From: Nereocystis luetkeana
Taxonomy: Eukaryota > Sar > Phaeophyceae > Laminariales > Laminariaceae
Assembly: GCA_031213475.1 (NCBI GenBank)
Contig: JARUPZ010000011.1
Span: 5,568,513-5,632,512, forward strand
Direction of reading: 5' to 3'
Length of the DNA stretch: 64,000 bases
Shown here: piece by piece, positions 23,201-32,925 of the stretch
Numbering within the stretch: position 1 is the first letter of the stretch
Layout of the letters: every line of letters begins with the position of its first letter
Translations under genes and position numbers: made by a program
The notes under the pieces: generated by a model
The model's database searches: none
Told to the model about the DNA's origin: nothing
What the model saw: only the letters and a program-made list of their open reading frames with translations

Positions 23201-23891
23201 CCACTGCTCCGAGCCGGGGTGGTTTCGCCTATGCTTCGCCTACCAGGTATGGCAGAGGGATAGAGCGGGACATAGTCCCCCTCCCCCGGAGCTCTCCATC
23301 ATAAGAGGGTTGTGGTAAGAAAACGGCAAATGGGGTGCAGTATTGGCGAGTGCGGTTGCCTCGAATGCGGCGTTGTTAGCACCGTTTCGGATGTCGGTTT
23401 CGGTTTCGTTCGAGGCACCGCCTTGTTCGCTTCAACATGTAGTAGACACGCGAACATTCGGAGTTATTACACCCTAATCGAGCATCACCTTCTCCTCTCC
23501 CCCCCCCCCCTCCCTTCCTCCCTCCCTCCCTCCCTCCCTCCCTCCCTCCCTCCCTCCCTCCCTTCCTCCCTCCCTCCCTCCCTCCCTCCCTCCCTCCCTC
23601 CCTCCCTCCCTCCCTCCCTCCCTCCCCCCCCTTCGCCCGCCTCGCTCTCCCGCTGTTTTTCTCAGCAAACCGATGTTGTAACTCGGGCGGTAGATCGTGT
23701 GGCCGACTTCCTTCAGACGATCATGCTCGAGCGAGCCGCTAGCCTAGACCAGGAGGGACAAGAGCCACCACCACCACCACTACCAACGCCTGCTCCACCA
23801 CTTCCAGCCACAGCTGATTTCCCCGCTACTACTGCTGCTGCTGCTGCTACTGCCGCTGTTACCGCCTCTGTTACCGCTGCTTCTGCTGCTG

Positions 23892-23923
<32 letters not shown>

Positions 23924-24442
23924 ACCGCGGTGGATGGTTCGAGCGCTAGGGCGGGAGGACCAGAAGGCGCTGCGGGTAACGGAAGAGGCGGTAGCGGTAG
24001 CGGTAGCGGTGGCGGTAGCGGCGGTAGTCGTAGTCGTAGCCGTAGCCGTAGCGGTAGCGGTGGCGGTGGCGGTAGCGGTAGTGGTGGGCGATGCGGCCTC
24101 TCTTCCGGCGGGCCGGTCGACAAACGCTTCAGTCTCACCGTCACCACCACCGCTGCGGCCAATGCCACCGTTGCTCCAGGGTCGGAAGAGAAAAATATGA
24201 GCGAAAAGGAGGGGGAGGAGAAGGGCGGGGCCGGGGGGGGTAGACAGGACACTCGCGGCGAAAATGGAGAAGACCGCGATGCCGCAGGTGGTTTCGGTGA
24301 TATGAGACCGACGTCCGAGAAAGTCGATGTTATGGGTGCAGGCGGTGGTGGTGGTGGTGGTGGTGGTGGTGGTGGTGGTGATGGTGGTGGCGGGTTAGCG
24401 GTGCCCGAATCTGGTGCCGCCGTCGACACCGTACCGTGGTAA
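12991..24442 (+). CDS. PLP-dependent class I/II aminotransferase, ACC-synthase-like, nine exons
   Basis: Joining 12991-13239, 14343-14824, 15247-15441, 15953-16097, 16740-16910, 17956-18105, 22234-22362, 23130-23246 and 23666-24442 gives an 804-aa frame. Seen: AENK (78-81), PGPYFPGFD (about 261-269), SPHNPTG with Asn328, HVIVDEVY with Asp356 and Tyr359, YGLSKDLGVAGWR with Schiff-base Lys406, and CSEPGWFRLCF with carboxylate-binding Arg540. These match fold-type I aminotransferases of the ACC synthase/ACCS branch. The reaction cannot be fixed from sequence: ACC synthase or an ordinary amino-acid aminotransferase are both possible. The N-terminus has a hydrophobic stretch (AAQLCLGAGVASFILAM), a possible membrane anchor or targeting signal. 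Exon 2 carries an Asn/Thr, Pro and Ala insert of about 110 residues, and the last 230 residues are low complexity. Confidence 0.93.
13298..13404. mobile_element. TTAA-type (piggyBac-like) MITE, intact
   Basis: TTAACCCCTTTAGAACTCCA at one end, CAGTCCTAAAAGGGTTAA at the other, about 107 bp. In intron 1 of the aminotransferase. Confidence 0.88.
14343..14824 (+). CDS. Aminotransferase exon 2 with low-complexity insert
   Basis: Acceptor AAAAAG, donor GTGAGG, phase 2. It runs from VGPLVEKLLELASRP through an Asn/Thr-rich, Pro-rich and 13-Ala insert to SSMGYGDERGPRWVRREL and DPDDLCIAAGAKCIL, the conserved N-lobe segment. The insert falls where ACC synthases have a short loop. Confidence 0.82.
15247..15441 (+). 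CDS. Aminotransferase exon 3
   Basis: 64 complete codons plus split codons. LLMLVLTEQGQGCLIPGPYF holds the PLP-stacking and substrate-pocket segment. A Gly-rich loop follows WVVNRL. Donor GTAAGC, phase 2. Confidence 0.9.
15585..15930 (+). repeat. CCCCTTATC-type minisatellite
   Basis: Degenerate units of about 10 bp (CCCCTATCCC, CCCTTATCCC) fill intron 3 of the aminotransferase and give it a strong pyrimidine strand. Confidence 0.85.
15953..16097 (+). CDS. Aminotransferase exon 4 (NPTG, VDE)
   Basis: Acceptor GTGTAG, donor GTGCGG, phase 0. TLLITSPHNPTG and SLHVIVDE: Asn contacts the cofactor phenol oxygen and Asp the pyridine nitrogen in the family. Confidence 0.93.
16526..16672 (+). repeat. 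Poly-C-ended family C, 3' module
   Basis: GCCTGGTCGGTGAAAACCCG to GAGTACACCCCCACCCCCC, in intron 4 of the aminotransferase. Confidence 0.85.
16740..16910 (+). CDS. Aminotransferase exon 5 (catalytic lysine)
   Basis: 57 codons, acceptor CTCTTGCAG, donor GTGAGT. VYANCVHRPNASF, a Gly-rich loop, then VHIMYGLSKDLGVAGWR with the Schiff-base lysine. Confidence 0.94.
17102..17290. repeat. Microsatellites GA and GAT
   Basis: (GA)n at 17101-17130 and (GAT)n at 17260-17291, in intron 5 of the aminotransferase. Confidence 0.9.
17457..17725 (+). repeat. Poly-C-ended family C copy
   Basis: Starts with AACTCATTGAAGCTGCC, contains the AGCGGTTCTTAGTAGGATGC block and ends in GAGTACACC plus C-run. Confidence 0.85.
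17956..18105 (+). CDS. Aminotransferase exon 6
   Basis: 50 codons, VGVLYTESKEVMSVVSKLVM to FMDEYFRQHQ. The best junction uses CAG/GCAAGC, a second GC-AG intron in this window. A GT donor 13 bases on (ACT/GTACGT) would break the helix spacing and the phase. The intron that follows is 4.1 kb, filled with dispersed repeats. Confidence 0.87.
18583..18827 (+). repeat. Families B and C joined at a C-run
   Basis: Family B (CGCCCAATTGTTGGAGGTGT...GAGTACGCCCCCCCC) passes straight into the family C 3' module (CGGTGAAAACCCGACATGC...GAGTACACC plus C-run). Confidence 0.85.
19053..19590 (+). repeat. Poly-C-ended family C, near full length
   Basis: The longest copy: starts GGTTGGGTTGGCGTCGGTTG, then a GTGCGGGGTAAAGAACCTTT section, AAGGCACCCAAGAGGCAGTT, the AAGCGGTTCTTAGTAGG block (doubled here) and the C-run end. 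About 540 bp, no open frame. Confidence 0.85.
19596..19930 (+). repeat. Family C copy, lacking the 3' module
   Basis: Starts TTGGGTTGGCGTCGGTTGGC and breaks off after AGCGGTTCTTAGTAGGATGC, followed by CACCCCCC. Confidence 0.8.
19965..20410 (+). repeat. Family C copy
   Basis: Starts TATAGGTTGGGTTGGAGTCG and ends ATAATGAGTACACCCCCC; direct tandem neighbour of the previous two. Confidence 0.82.
20424..20790 (+). repeat. Family C copy
   Basis: Starts in the ACTCCGCACAAGGAGAACGG section and ends GAGCACACC plus C-run. Last of the chain in intron 6. Confidence 0.8.
20800..21220. other. Intron DNA without recognisable features
   Basis: Purine-rich, within intron 6 of the aminotransferase. One TACCTGGTA at 20831. 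Nothing coding seen. Confidence 0.5.
21227..21334. mobile_element. TA-flanked MITE copy 4
   Basis: TATTACGGGGGACCACAGT to ACTATGGTCCCCCGTAATA; intact. Confidence 0.9.
21362..21490 (+). repeat. Poly-C-ended family B copy
   Basis: CGCCTAATTGTTGGGGGTGT to ATGAGTGCC plus C-run. It follows MITE copy 4 by about 28 bp. Confidence 0.8.
22234..22362 (+). CDS. Aminotransferase exon 7
   Basis: 43 codons, acceptor TTCAACAG. EGLRAAYASLVNNLGRRGI and AEAGLFVMLDLREFLEDSSK form the C-lobe. Donor AAG/GTCGGG departs from consensus at +3, but the join to EAETRLWRQM in exon 8 is as expected. Confidence 0.88.
22525..23060. repeat. GACC/GACT tetranucleotide satellite, degenerate
   Basis: Perfect GACC and GACT units at 22540-22605 decay into a 450-bp field of CGACCGA and TGACTGA words. 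Fills most of intron 7. Confidence 0.88.
23130..23246 (+). CDS. Aminotransferase exon 8 (carboxylate arginine)
   Basis: 39 codons, EAETRLWRQMLDRTGVNLTP to CSEPGWFRLCFAYQ. The 5' splice site reads TACCAG/GTATGG, a perfect copy of the 9-mer TACCAGGTA found throughout the window. Confidence 0.93.
23500..23632. repeat. CCCT tetranucleotide repeat
   Basis: About 30 CCCT units in intron 8, directly ahead of the exon 9 acceptor. Confidence 0.95.
23666..24442 (+). CDS. Aminotransferase exon 9 with long low-complexity tail
   Basis: Acceptor TTTCTCAG. QTDVVTRAVDRVADFLQTIM ends the catalytic fold; about 230 more residues follow to TAA: Pro-rich, Ala-rich (GCT repeat 23830-23935), Gly/Ser with an Arg-Ser dipeptide run (24025-24060), then Glu/Gly-rich and a GGT-repeat poly-Gly tract. 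No known domain is visible in the tail. Confidence 0.85.
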
Positions 24443-24507
24443 TTCTGAGTGCGTCTTGACGAAAAACAAAACGTTAGTGAGTTGCAACAGGTATCAGTCC
24501 TCCCTTT

Positions 24508-24612
24508 TTAACCCACTTAGGGCTGTACTGGTAGTCCCGTTGTTGGGGGCAAACCACTCAAAGTTTGAGTAATTTTCCACCCAAACGGGACTGCAGCACT
24601 CAACTGGCTTAA
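24508..24612. mobile_element. TTAA-type MITE copy
   Basis: TTAACCCACTTAGGGCTG to CAGCACTCAACTGGCTTAA; lies 66 bp past the aminotransferase stop, so it may sit in the 3' UTR. Confidence 0.82.
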
Positions 24613-24734
24613 GGAGCTCCGTCAAGTCATACAAACTTTTGACCGAAAAGGGGTACCGTAAGCGTCAACTGCGCGCACGTTTTTGGGGACAAACTGCTTA
24701 GAATTGGTGTTGGAAGGGTTTTTGCAGGAGTGGC

Positions 24735-25085
24735 AGGGCGGGGGGGGGGGGGGGTACTCGTATGTCATGCATGGCCGTGGACTCTCGCATCCCTAAATAC
24801 GATGCCGGTACGGAGCACTTGGGGCTTTCTCCGACCAGGCAGGTATTGCTTGCTTGCTTGCACCGAGCGCGAAGCGAAACGCGAGGAGGTGGGAGCGAGC
24901 CGCGTGAAGGGTGAGCTTGCATCCTATTACTACGCAAGAGCCGCTTGTGAGGTGGACTTGCTCGCGGATACGGATGGGTGACAGCTTCGAATGAATTCTT
25001 CTTCTTTTTTTTTTCCAGGTGTGGCCACTTCCCCGAGACAGCATTCAATGGGTGTACTTTGTAACTGCTTCGTGGGTGCCTTTTA
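24735..25085 (-). repeat. Poly-C-ended family C copy
   Basis: Inverse copy from GGGGGTACTC (C-run end) to TGCTTCGTGGGTGCCTTTTA. Confidence 0.82.
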
Positions 25086-25139
25086 CCATATACCGCACAC
25101 ACTACGACATAAATAATACAACCAACACCCCCCACGTGC

Positions 25140-25815
25140 GGAGTTGAGTTTTTTCCACCCCCCCCCCGCAAATAAATGGTAAAAGTCGACCGCCAGCCGT
25201 GGTGACCGCCAGCATGGTCGGGCGTTCCAGGGAACCTTCTTCTTTTTATTTTTTTTTATTCGTGGGGCCGGCAGTATTGGCGCTAGGGCGAGAGAGCGCG
25301 TGCGATGTTTCGAGTGGGTGCATTGATGAGCGGTTTTCGTTTTATGACGACGTGTTTGATGGGTGATGGCATGGATAGGGTGGTGACGTTGATGTATGAT
25401 TCGTGGCATATGACGAATGATCGCGCTAAGGAGGGGCGCCCGGATTTTTTTGTCGACACCTCACACGAAGAAACAAAAAAAGGGGGGTCAGAATGGGGAA
25501 AAAAAAATCGGAGCGGCTGCGATCACGGACGGTCTACAAGCGAAAGAACAAAAAAAAAGTGCTCGGACAGGGGGGAGGTACTCTAAAACCGAGTGATCCA
25601 AAATTCGAAAATTTTGGAAGGAAAAAAAAACTTGTTTTTTTTTCTCTTTTGAATCGTCCTGTGATCACAGCGCCCCGGTTTGTTTTCCTACAGTGAAATC
25701 GTCACCCAGTCAGATGAACTCAATTTTGGCACAGCATCATAATACTACAGCAGTGGCATTATTTCACGCTGCCGCCGATCATTCAATTAAAAAAAAAAGA
25801 CAAAAAAAAGTGTAG
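25140..25815. other. Intergenic DNA, no gene seen
   Basis: AT-rich with A- and T-runs and loose GATG-rich words (25330-25420) that recur at 26370-26590 and near 30058. Confidence 0.5.
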
Positions 25816-25984
25816 TATTGGATTGGATGAGGCCCCCTGCCCCGGTCGGTGGTCCCACCCAAACTTCCCCGTGTTCTTCGGTTTTTACTACTGTAGATCA
25901 CCTACCGGGCGCTGTATTGTCTCACCCTACGTACCGGTGTAGTATAGAAAGGTGTACTTCTGCGCGCACCTGGAGAAAGCTGAC

Positions 25985-26330
25985 TCAACATCCGGGGGCA
26001 CTAGCCTTGCGCGCGGTCGCGTATAGCCCTGGTGCTGCTTTTCGTGGTTGGTCGCGTGTACCAGTGGCCGTCCCCGTGTCGTACTGCCTCACTCTCTTCG
26101 TCTCCCACCTCCCGATCTCCAAAAATCTCGTCTCTGGGCGGACCCCGCCAACGACGTGCTCGTATAGCCCCTTGCGCGCCCGGGGGTTCGGAATGGTTGG
26201 GCCTTCCCACCGCTCGCCGGTGCCCAAGCAACGCCGCATCGCTGTACATGTCGCCCGGTCTTTGCGCTCACCGCCGGGCACTCTGACCCCTTTTTCAAGT
26301 GAGGTGTGAAAAAACAACCCGTCTCTGGTT
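25985..26330 (-). other. GC-rich open segment, possible exon of unknown gene
   Basis: A GC-rich island in AT-rich surroundings, open in several frames. One minus frame reads GLYEHVVGGVRPETRFLEIG and further without low complexity. I recognise no family and see no clear splice sites. Confidence 0.2.
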
Positions 26331-26661
26331 GCCCTCGCGCTAGGCATGAAATCGTGAAGTTTGACGTGCGCGCTGTGATCGGAGGTGATAGCATTTGATC
26401 GGGGTGACGGTGCGCTGATGAGTGAGTGGGTTTTGAGATGGCGTTGATAGGGGGGCGGGGGGGGCGTGGCATGGGTGTGTGGGGGGGGGGGGGGGGTGAG
26501 ATGACATCGATGCGTGATGGCGTTTGATGAGAATGATGGCACTGTTGTGCGGATGGGTCGTGTCTTTGATGAACCGATGATAGCATTTGTCGAGTGCAGT
26601 ATGATTGGAGGGATTAACCAACCCCCTAAAAAAAAACGTACACCCCCCCCCACAGTCTGTG

Positions 26662-26749
26662 GATTGCTTGACAGACCTCCCTTTGAAGATAGAGTGGTTT
26701 GCCCCCCAAAACGGGACTGCAGTGCGCCAGGTACACCAAAAAGGGTTAA
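26662..26749. mobile_element. TTAA-type MITE, one arm
   Basis: Right arm GTGGTTTGCCCCCCAAAACG to AAAAAGGGTTAA; the left arm is not recognisable. Confidence 0.6.
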
Positions 26750-26904
26750 GACCCCCCCCCCCCCCCCTCCCATCAGTCGCAAAACGTTTCGGCCAAAAAA
26801 AGAAAGGTGGTGTTGCGTACCTGGTACGTACATCTGTGGCGTTGCACGGGTCCCGACGAGCACTCTGCCACGGAGCTACGTAGACCCCCCTATACCTAAA
26901 AATA

Positions 26905-26983
26905 CCTCTTAGAACTGCAGTCTCGTTCGGGGGACAAGACACTCGACAGTATAAGCAGTTTCTCCCCCAACGAAAAGGGTTAA
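26905..26983. mobile_element. TTAA-type MITE, shortened
   Basis: CTCTTAGAACTGCAGTCTCG to CGAAAAGGGTTAA, about 79 bp. Confidence 0.7.
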
Positions 26984-26989
26984 CAAGCA

Positions 26990-28430
26990 CACAAAAAAAA
27001 AAAAACACCCCAGCGATCCCTCGTTGCCCTTACAATGGAGAGCCCCGCCTCCGGTCAGAAATGTTTCTTCGGGCCCAAAAAGTGTGCTGCGATATTCCTC
27101 TGCCATCGTAAAATAGAGCGCGCCTCGGAAATTATGGCGCGAAACGTTTGTGAACGATGACGGCGCGGGCCATGTATATGGTGTCAGGTACACCATAAAC
27201 GGTTTTAGTATTGTACCTACCGCACGCGCTCTGGGCCGAAATATTGGGACCGCTTGGTGTTCACATTTTTTTTTGTTTGTGTATAAATGCTCCTTCTATT
27301 TCCGCCCGGAGTGATTGCTACCAGGTACCTGGTAGCTCTTGTTTTTTTTTTTGCCAAAATATTTCATACCTTGTGGGGGGGGGGGGGGGAGGGCCTTGAC
27401 GGTACTGAGGAACTACTGATGCCTACTACCCGTCAAGGGAGTTTTGGGTGCGCACGATACTCGTACGTACGTACGTACGTACGGGGTGCCGCGAGCGAGT
27501 TTTTAAGCAGCACTCTTTTTCTCTTTTTCTTTTTTCACTGGAAAAGATAGGGGCCGGGTTATAAGGTCGGTAGGGCCGATGTCGAGAACTAAGGGTTCTT
27601 TTTATCCCCCCCCCGAGGAAAGATGCTTTCTGATGGTCCACAGCCTTAGCCTTCCGAAAGTGTAGGGTTCGGATTTGTGTCAGACGGTGGGGGCCATCTA
27701 CCGTATGCTTATTGGAGAGAAGCGAGAGCCGAGAAGAAGGTGCGCGTCACCCCTGACCAACCCTCTGTGCGCGAACGAACTATTAATACACGCTTTCTTT
27801 AAAAAACGGTGTCGCTGAAAAAAAAAAACACTTTTTTTTTGTTTTCATCTTCTCCACACGTTTCAACTGCTTGCTGCAGGTATCGATACGTATTTATACC
27901 GACGGGAGGCGTTTCTCGATGCATCGGGTTCGCGCATTCCCTGATATGTTCCCTGATATATATGTTCTCTACCGGGTGGATCACTTTCGTTCGTTGTTCA
28001 TATAGGAGACCTGAGCCCCGTAAGAATAGCGAGGTACAAAGAAACCAAAGAGGCGTTCTACGATAATAGAGGTTCACCCTAAAATTTTTTCTGAGGCTCC
28101 TCACTCAAGGAACTCCATAACCCACCCGAAAACTGACTTCAGCAAAAATCAAACTGCATCCCGATGAATAATCCCGTGGACCAAAAGTATGCAAAAACGT
28201 CATTTTTCGAAACAAGATATAATAGGCATTCCGACGATTTTGGGTTAATTAAGGAGAATCCCCGTCATTCAGAAAACATTTTATTTGGAAATAATGTGCC
28301 ACCTCTATCGTCTAAACCGACATCACACTTTTTTTTACGAGTCCCAGACAGGGTGGGAGGGGGGGGGGGTGTACTCATTAACCATGCTGTTAGGACCGAG
28401 GTCGGTTTTGTCCTGCCGAAGACGCTATAT
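26990..28430. other. Intergenic DNA, no gene seen
   Basis: Holds overlapping TACCWGGTA words at 27319-27334, a G-run at 27373-27390 and a palindromic (ACGT)n block at 27463-27482. No supported frame. Confidence 0.5.
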
Positions 28431-28435
28431 TTGAA

Positions 28436-28525
28436 GCACCGCAGTGCCGTTTTGAGGACAAGCTACTTAAAATTAGAGTGGTTTTGTCCTCAAAACGGCA
28501 CTGCAGTACTACATAAAAGGATTAA
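28436..28525. mobile_element. TTAA-type MITE copy
   Basis: CACCGCAGTGCCGTTTTGAG to AAAACGGCACTGCAGTAC with TTAA at the right end. Both arms carry the same CCG to GCC change, so the palindrome is kept. Confidence 0.8.
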
Positions 28526-28794
28526 GATCAAATGTCTGGACACTTTGTATCCCCGGAAAGGTTTGCCTGAGATCACCTTGGTACTCGTTGGCACTCACGT
28601 GTGTTGTTTTCTTAGAGATACCTGGTAAAAGAAGAAGAGCAGCTTCGTCCCTTTCGTGCACGCGGAGACTGAGAGCCAAGCTCGTGCCTCGCTGGGAGAA
28701 CCCCCTTGGCTTGCCATCTACGATACGCCTCCCAAGCACTACAAACACGATCCCAATACTTGAACCCAGGTAATTGCCGGGCTTTCAACCCCAT

Positions 28795-29192
28795 TCGAGG
28801 CAGCATCATAACAATGCATGGCCGAAGTCGTATGACCATGGAGGGCAGTTTTGTCCGTAAACGAAGTAACGGCCTCCGCAAACGAAGTAACAAAACAGGG
28901 TTTATTGGTAGAGATAATATGGCATGTCTGTATCGGGAACTGGAATAAAGCAAGTTTGGTTTGGAAGGGAAGGCCCCGAACGCAGTCCTTTCTGGCCAAG
29001 GGGAGGAACTTCTCTCTCCCAGGAAACGATAATGATATTGCAATTCGAAATATATACAAAAAAGAGACCCTCGCACCCCTCCAATGCCGGGACGGAGCAT
29101 GTCGGGTTTTCACCGACCAGGTAGACATTGCTTACGCCAAGCACGAAGCGCCGTGAGGTGTTGAGCGAGTCGCATGAAAGGTGAGCTGCATC

Positions 29193-29230
<38 letters not shown>

Positions 29231-29300
29231 GTAAGAACCGCTTGTGAGGCGTACTTGCCGAAAGGATGACAGCTTCAATGAGTTAGTTTATTTTCCGGGG
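28795..29300 (-). repeat. Family C copy split by a 222-bp insertion
   Basis: The two flanks (28795-28841 and 29064-29300) are continuous in other copies. The insert at about 28842-29063 has no relative in the window. A (CTA)n tract at 29194-29230 expands the internal CTACTA of the family. Confidence 0.8.
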
Positions 29301-29309
29301 GGGCGGGGG

Positions 29310-31200
29310 CGGGTGGAGGCGGGTACAAAAATCATGCGTCAAACACAAGCGGAACGAAAAAAAAACATGCTTCATTCATGTTGCGATAATAATCCCAACC
29401 CACCATATATATATATTATATATATATATACCAGCACTCGTACCTACGGAAGTATCAATGTCAATACTTTTATTTCCTTTAAAACGGTGCTACTGCTACT
29501 GCTACTGCCATCATATATATATATTATGTGTTCCTACTCGTATCCCACAATATCTCAGGTATACCAGGTACCTGACCTGTTTTTGGCTTCCAAGCGGTGG
29601 CCCGAAAGGATGTACCACACCGTCTTCTTTTCTGGCGGCTGCCCCTCCCGGCGGCCTTTTAACCCCGTTCATAACCGCACCGCTCACTTGGGGGGACAGA
29701 GAGCTTGGAGCCGTGTAGTGTGGGATGATTTTCGCATCGGTAAAAAAAGCGGCTTTATGCATTTTATTTTGAGTTTATTTTTATCCTTCGGCGGATTGGA
29801 AAACAAAATAAAGCTTAAGCTCACCACACTTACACGTTCAGCTTTCGTGTCGTGTGTCAATTTAACCTATAGCTCCCGTCGCAGCATCAGCACAGGCTGC
29901 TGTAGTTGCTACAAGCGCTTGGGCCTAAATCCCAGACCCCACCCCCAGAAAAAAGGGCATGCCTACATCCAACCCTAAAAAGTGTAGACACCCTTAGGGA
30001 GCCGCACTCACGGCAACGCATGTATCGTTAGCCCTGCGCTATTTTCATGTTAACACCATTTGATGAGAAATGGCGTGGTGGCATGGATAGCCCAAGCGTT
30101 GATGGGGTGTCGGAGATCGTGTTGGCGATTGTTACGGCCTGGAGAAAAGCGTGTCGGCTATCATCGTGTGTGTAATCGTGCCGGAGACGCTAAAAAAAAA
30201 CGATTCCGATCCGCACGCAGGCCAAAAAATTGCGACATTTCGGCAAAGCCATCTCGGTAATAATCGTACCGAAAAAACGAAACGCGTTTATTAATGGTTG
30301 TCGATCGGAATCCACAAAAGAAACGATTCCGACCCGATGCCGGCCGGGATATACCCGACATGTGATATAGTGCCAGGTATGTATATCGGGTGTCTTGGCC
30401 CGTATCGCAGCGGAATCGGTATCATATATATATCCCTCCGAGATCCAACACGGTGCCGCCCGAAACTATACAGCAGCTCTGCAGGACGTGACGTGCATAC
30501 CTACCTCTTCGCGACGATGGCTGCCCCCCCCGAGTCAGCCTCGGCAGTTACCTCGGCAGACCGACCCACGACCATGCCACCCAGCGGATGCCGATCTACA
30601 GCCAGAGCCCTAACGCGAGAAGAGCTCTGTATCGACTATAGACGCCCCGATATTTGAAGAAGAAAACAAAAATGAAACTTGAAAAAAACAAAACAAAAAA
30701 CAAAACACAACAAAGATTGAATCGTTCTGCAAACCAACAACCCCAGAACACAATTGTAGCGGTTCGCGGTTCGCGTTGATATACCTACACAGTAGCGGCA
30801 ACGGAAAAAAAAAACCCAGCACAAACAGGGTGTCAGAAAAACACACACACACACACACAATAAAGAAACCTGCGGGATATCGCCCTACCTATAAATAGGA
30901 AAATGTTCATAACTAAATTCGGAAAATAAATTCCGACTATTGGCCCGCAATAATAATGTTTCTCTTCCGTGGCCCACAATAATTCCGCCGCCCTCGAGGC
31001 GATGACGACGCCTTCGATCAACGAACACCGGTTTCATTTCTCCGTAAAACCCCTGTCGAAAAAAACGCCCAAATGTTTCTGTCGATGATTCGTTTTTCAC
31101 AAAATTCCCGCGGGGGCAGGGGGAGGGGCGGGAGGGGGGGGGGGGGGGGGCAGGGGCGCACACGCGCACACCCGACCCTTTCCCCTCCCCCCCCCCCCCC
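29310..31200. other. Intergenic DNA, no gene seen
   Basis: TA-rich tracts at 29405-29432 and 29510-29527, GATGGC words near 30060, an A/C repeat at 30840-30860 and long G-runs at 31115-31200. No supported gene. Confidence 0.5.
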
Positions 31201-31204
31201 CCCC

Positions 31205-31580
31205 CCCCCCGCTCGCTATCCTTTACTCCGCACAATTGGGAGTGATCGTATCACGTAGTGTTCAAGGTAAGGCACCCAAGAGGCAGTTACATAGTACTCC
31301 CATTGCTGTCTCTGGGAGTGCCTACACCGGAAATTAAATCAACTCATTGAAGCTGTCGTCCATGTGCAAGTCCGCCTCAAAAGCGGTTCTTAGTAGGATG
31401 CAGCTCTCACCCTTCATGCGACTCGCCAGACACCCTCACGGCGCTTCGCGGTTGGTGCAAGCAATGTCTTGCCGGGTCGGCGAAAACTCGACATGCTGCT
31501 CCGTCCCGGCATTGTAGGGATGCGAGGGTCTATGGTCATACGACTACGGCCATGCATGAGATCGAGTACACCCCCCCCCC
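31205..31580 (+). repeat. Poly-C-ended family C copy
   Basis: Starts ACTCCGCACAATTGGGAGTG, ends GAGTACACC plus C-run. Very like the 19190-19590 copy. Confidence 0.85.
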
Positions 31581-31734
31581 CTCGCTATCCATATACCAGG
31601 TACAAGAAAGACGATGACGAAAGTTATATTTTTTTTTACTCACGTACCGCTGGTGTGTTAATGCCCAACATCAAAAACACTCCATAGACATCCAGCGAAA
31701 AAGGTCGCGCGCTCGTATCCTCCCCCCCCCCCCC

Positions 31735-32095
31735 CCCCAGTGTGTTTAAGGTAAGGCACTCAGGAGACAGATGCAAACCAAGAAACCTATTTTGCTGTTT
31801 CTGGAAGTGGCCACACCAGGAAAAATAAAATAAAAAATAATAATGTATCCCACGCCGTTGTCATCCATCCACATGCAACAAAAATCGCCTCATCAAAAAG
31901 TGGTTTTTGGTGGAACGATACAGCTCACCCCTTCGTGCGACTCGCCCCAAGGCCTCACGTTTCGCGTCGCTCTTGGTGCAAGCAATGTCTTGCCTGGTCC
32001 GGTGACAACCCGACGTGCTCCGTTCCGGCACTGTAGGGATGCGAGGGTCTATCATCATACGACTACGGCCATGCATGATGAAAGTACACCCCCCC
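31735..32095 (+). repeat. Poly-C-ended family C, divergent copy
   Basis: AAGGTAAGGCACTCAGGAGAC to AAAGTACACCCCCC, with several small indels. Confidence 0.8.
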
Positions 32096-32650
32096 TCCCC
32101 TCCCCCAACCCAAAATATGCTGCCCCCCCCCTCCCCCCTTTCCCCCGCTGCGCCTCCCGTACTCTTAGACCTTCCTCTCACTCTATCTCGGCCTATATCT
32201 CCCCCCCCCCCCCCAACCCTCATCTCGCCCTCTCTCTCCTCTTCCCCCCCCCCCCTCTCCCCCGCTACCCCTCTCTCGCTTTCTCTCCTTCCTGTTCTAC
32301 CCTAAAGAACGCCCACTAATTGTGCAGCTTCCTTCCTCCTCGCCGCCCTCTCTCTCCCCAGCTCTTGCCTGTCAGAAGTATTTCCCCTTCCGCCCCGTAC
32401 TTACCCCCCCCCTATATTAAGGCAACACCAGCGCCTCATACTTTCAGTAGGCCTACAGAACGGCGGCTCCTCGGCGCGCGAAGAAAAAAACCCGGCGTCT
32501 CTCGCTCCGCCGCCGCCGCCTCGCGTACGTAGCGCTGCCCCGCCCCGCCCCGCCTCGCCTCGTCCCGCCTCGCCTTGCCCCGCCTCGCCTTCGCCCACCT
32601 GCTCGGTTATATATAACCCTAAACCACCCCCCCCCCCCCCCCCCGGGCCC
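32095..32650 (+). repeat. C/T-rich low-complexity tract
   Basis: Pyrimidine-rich, several C-runs of 10 or more, and CGCC/CGCCTCGCC repeats at 32535-32595. No gene seen. Confidence 0.8.
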
Positions 32651-32925
32651 GGCCAAGTCTTGAAAAAGTGCGTTTTCGGCCCCCGATGGCGAAAGGCATA
32701 ACCAGCAGCGTCTTGCTACAGATCATCCATCCCCAATTCCCCCCCGCACCCCCTGCCATTTCTCCGTGATCTAAACATTTTTCAGATCGCAGATAGATTA
32801 ATTCCTGGTCGGTAGGATATAAACATCCACCTCACAGTACGCAGCTCATGCTGCCGGGCGGAGACCGTATCCTAATCTCTGCATGATGCTCTACCGCTAG
32901 AACCGAGAGGCGTTTTTCTCCTGGG

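Noticed and set aside
25985-26330. Exon of a recognisable enzyme
   Set aside because: The frame has normal composition but matches no family I can name, and several frames are open because of GC content.
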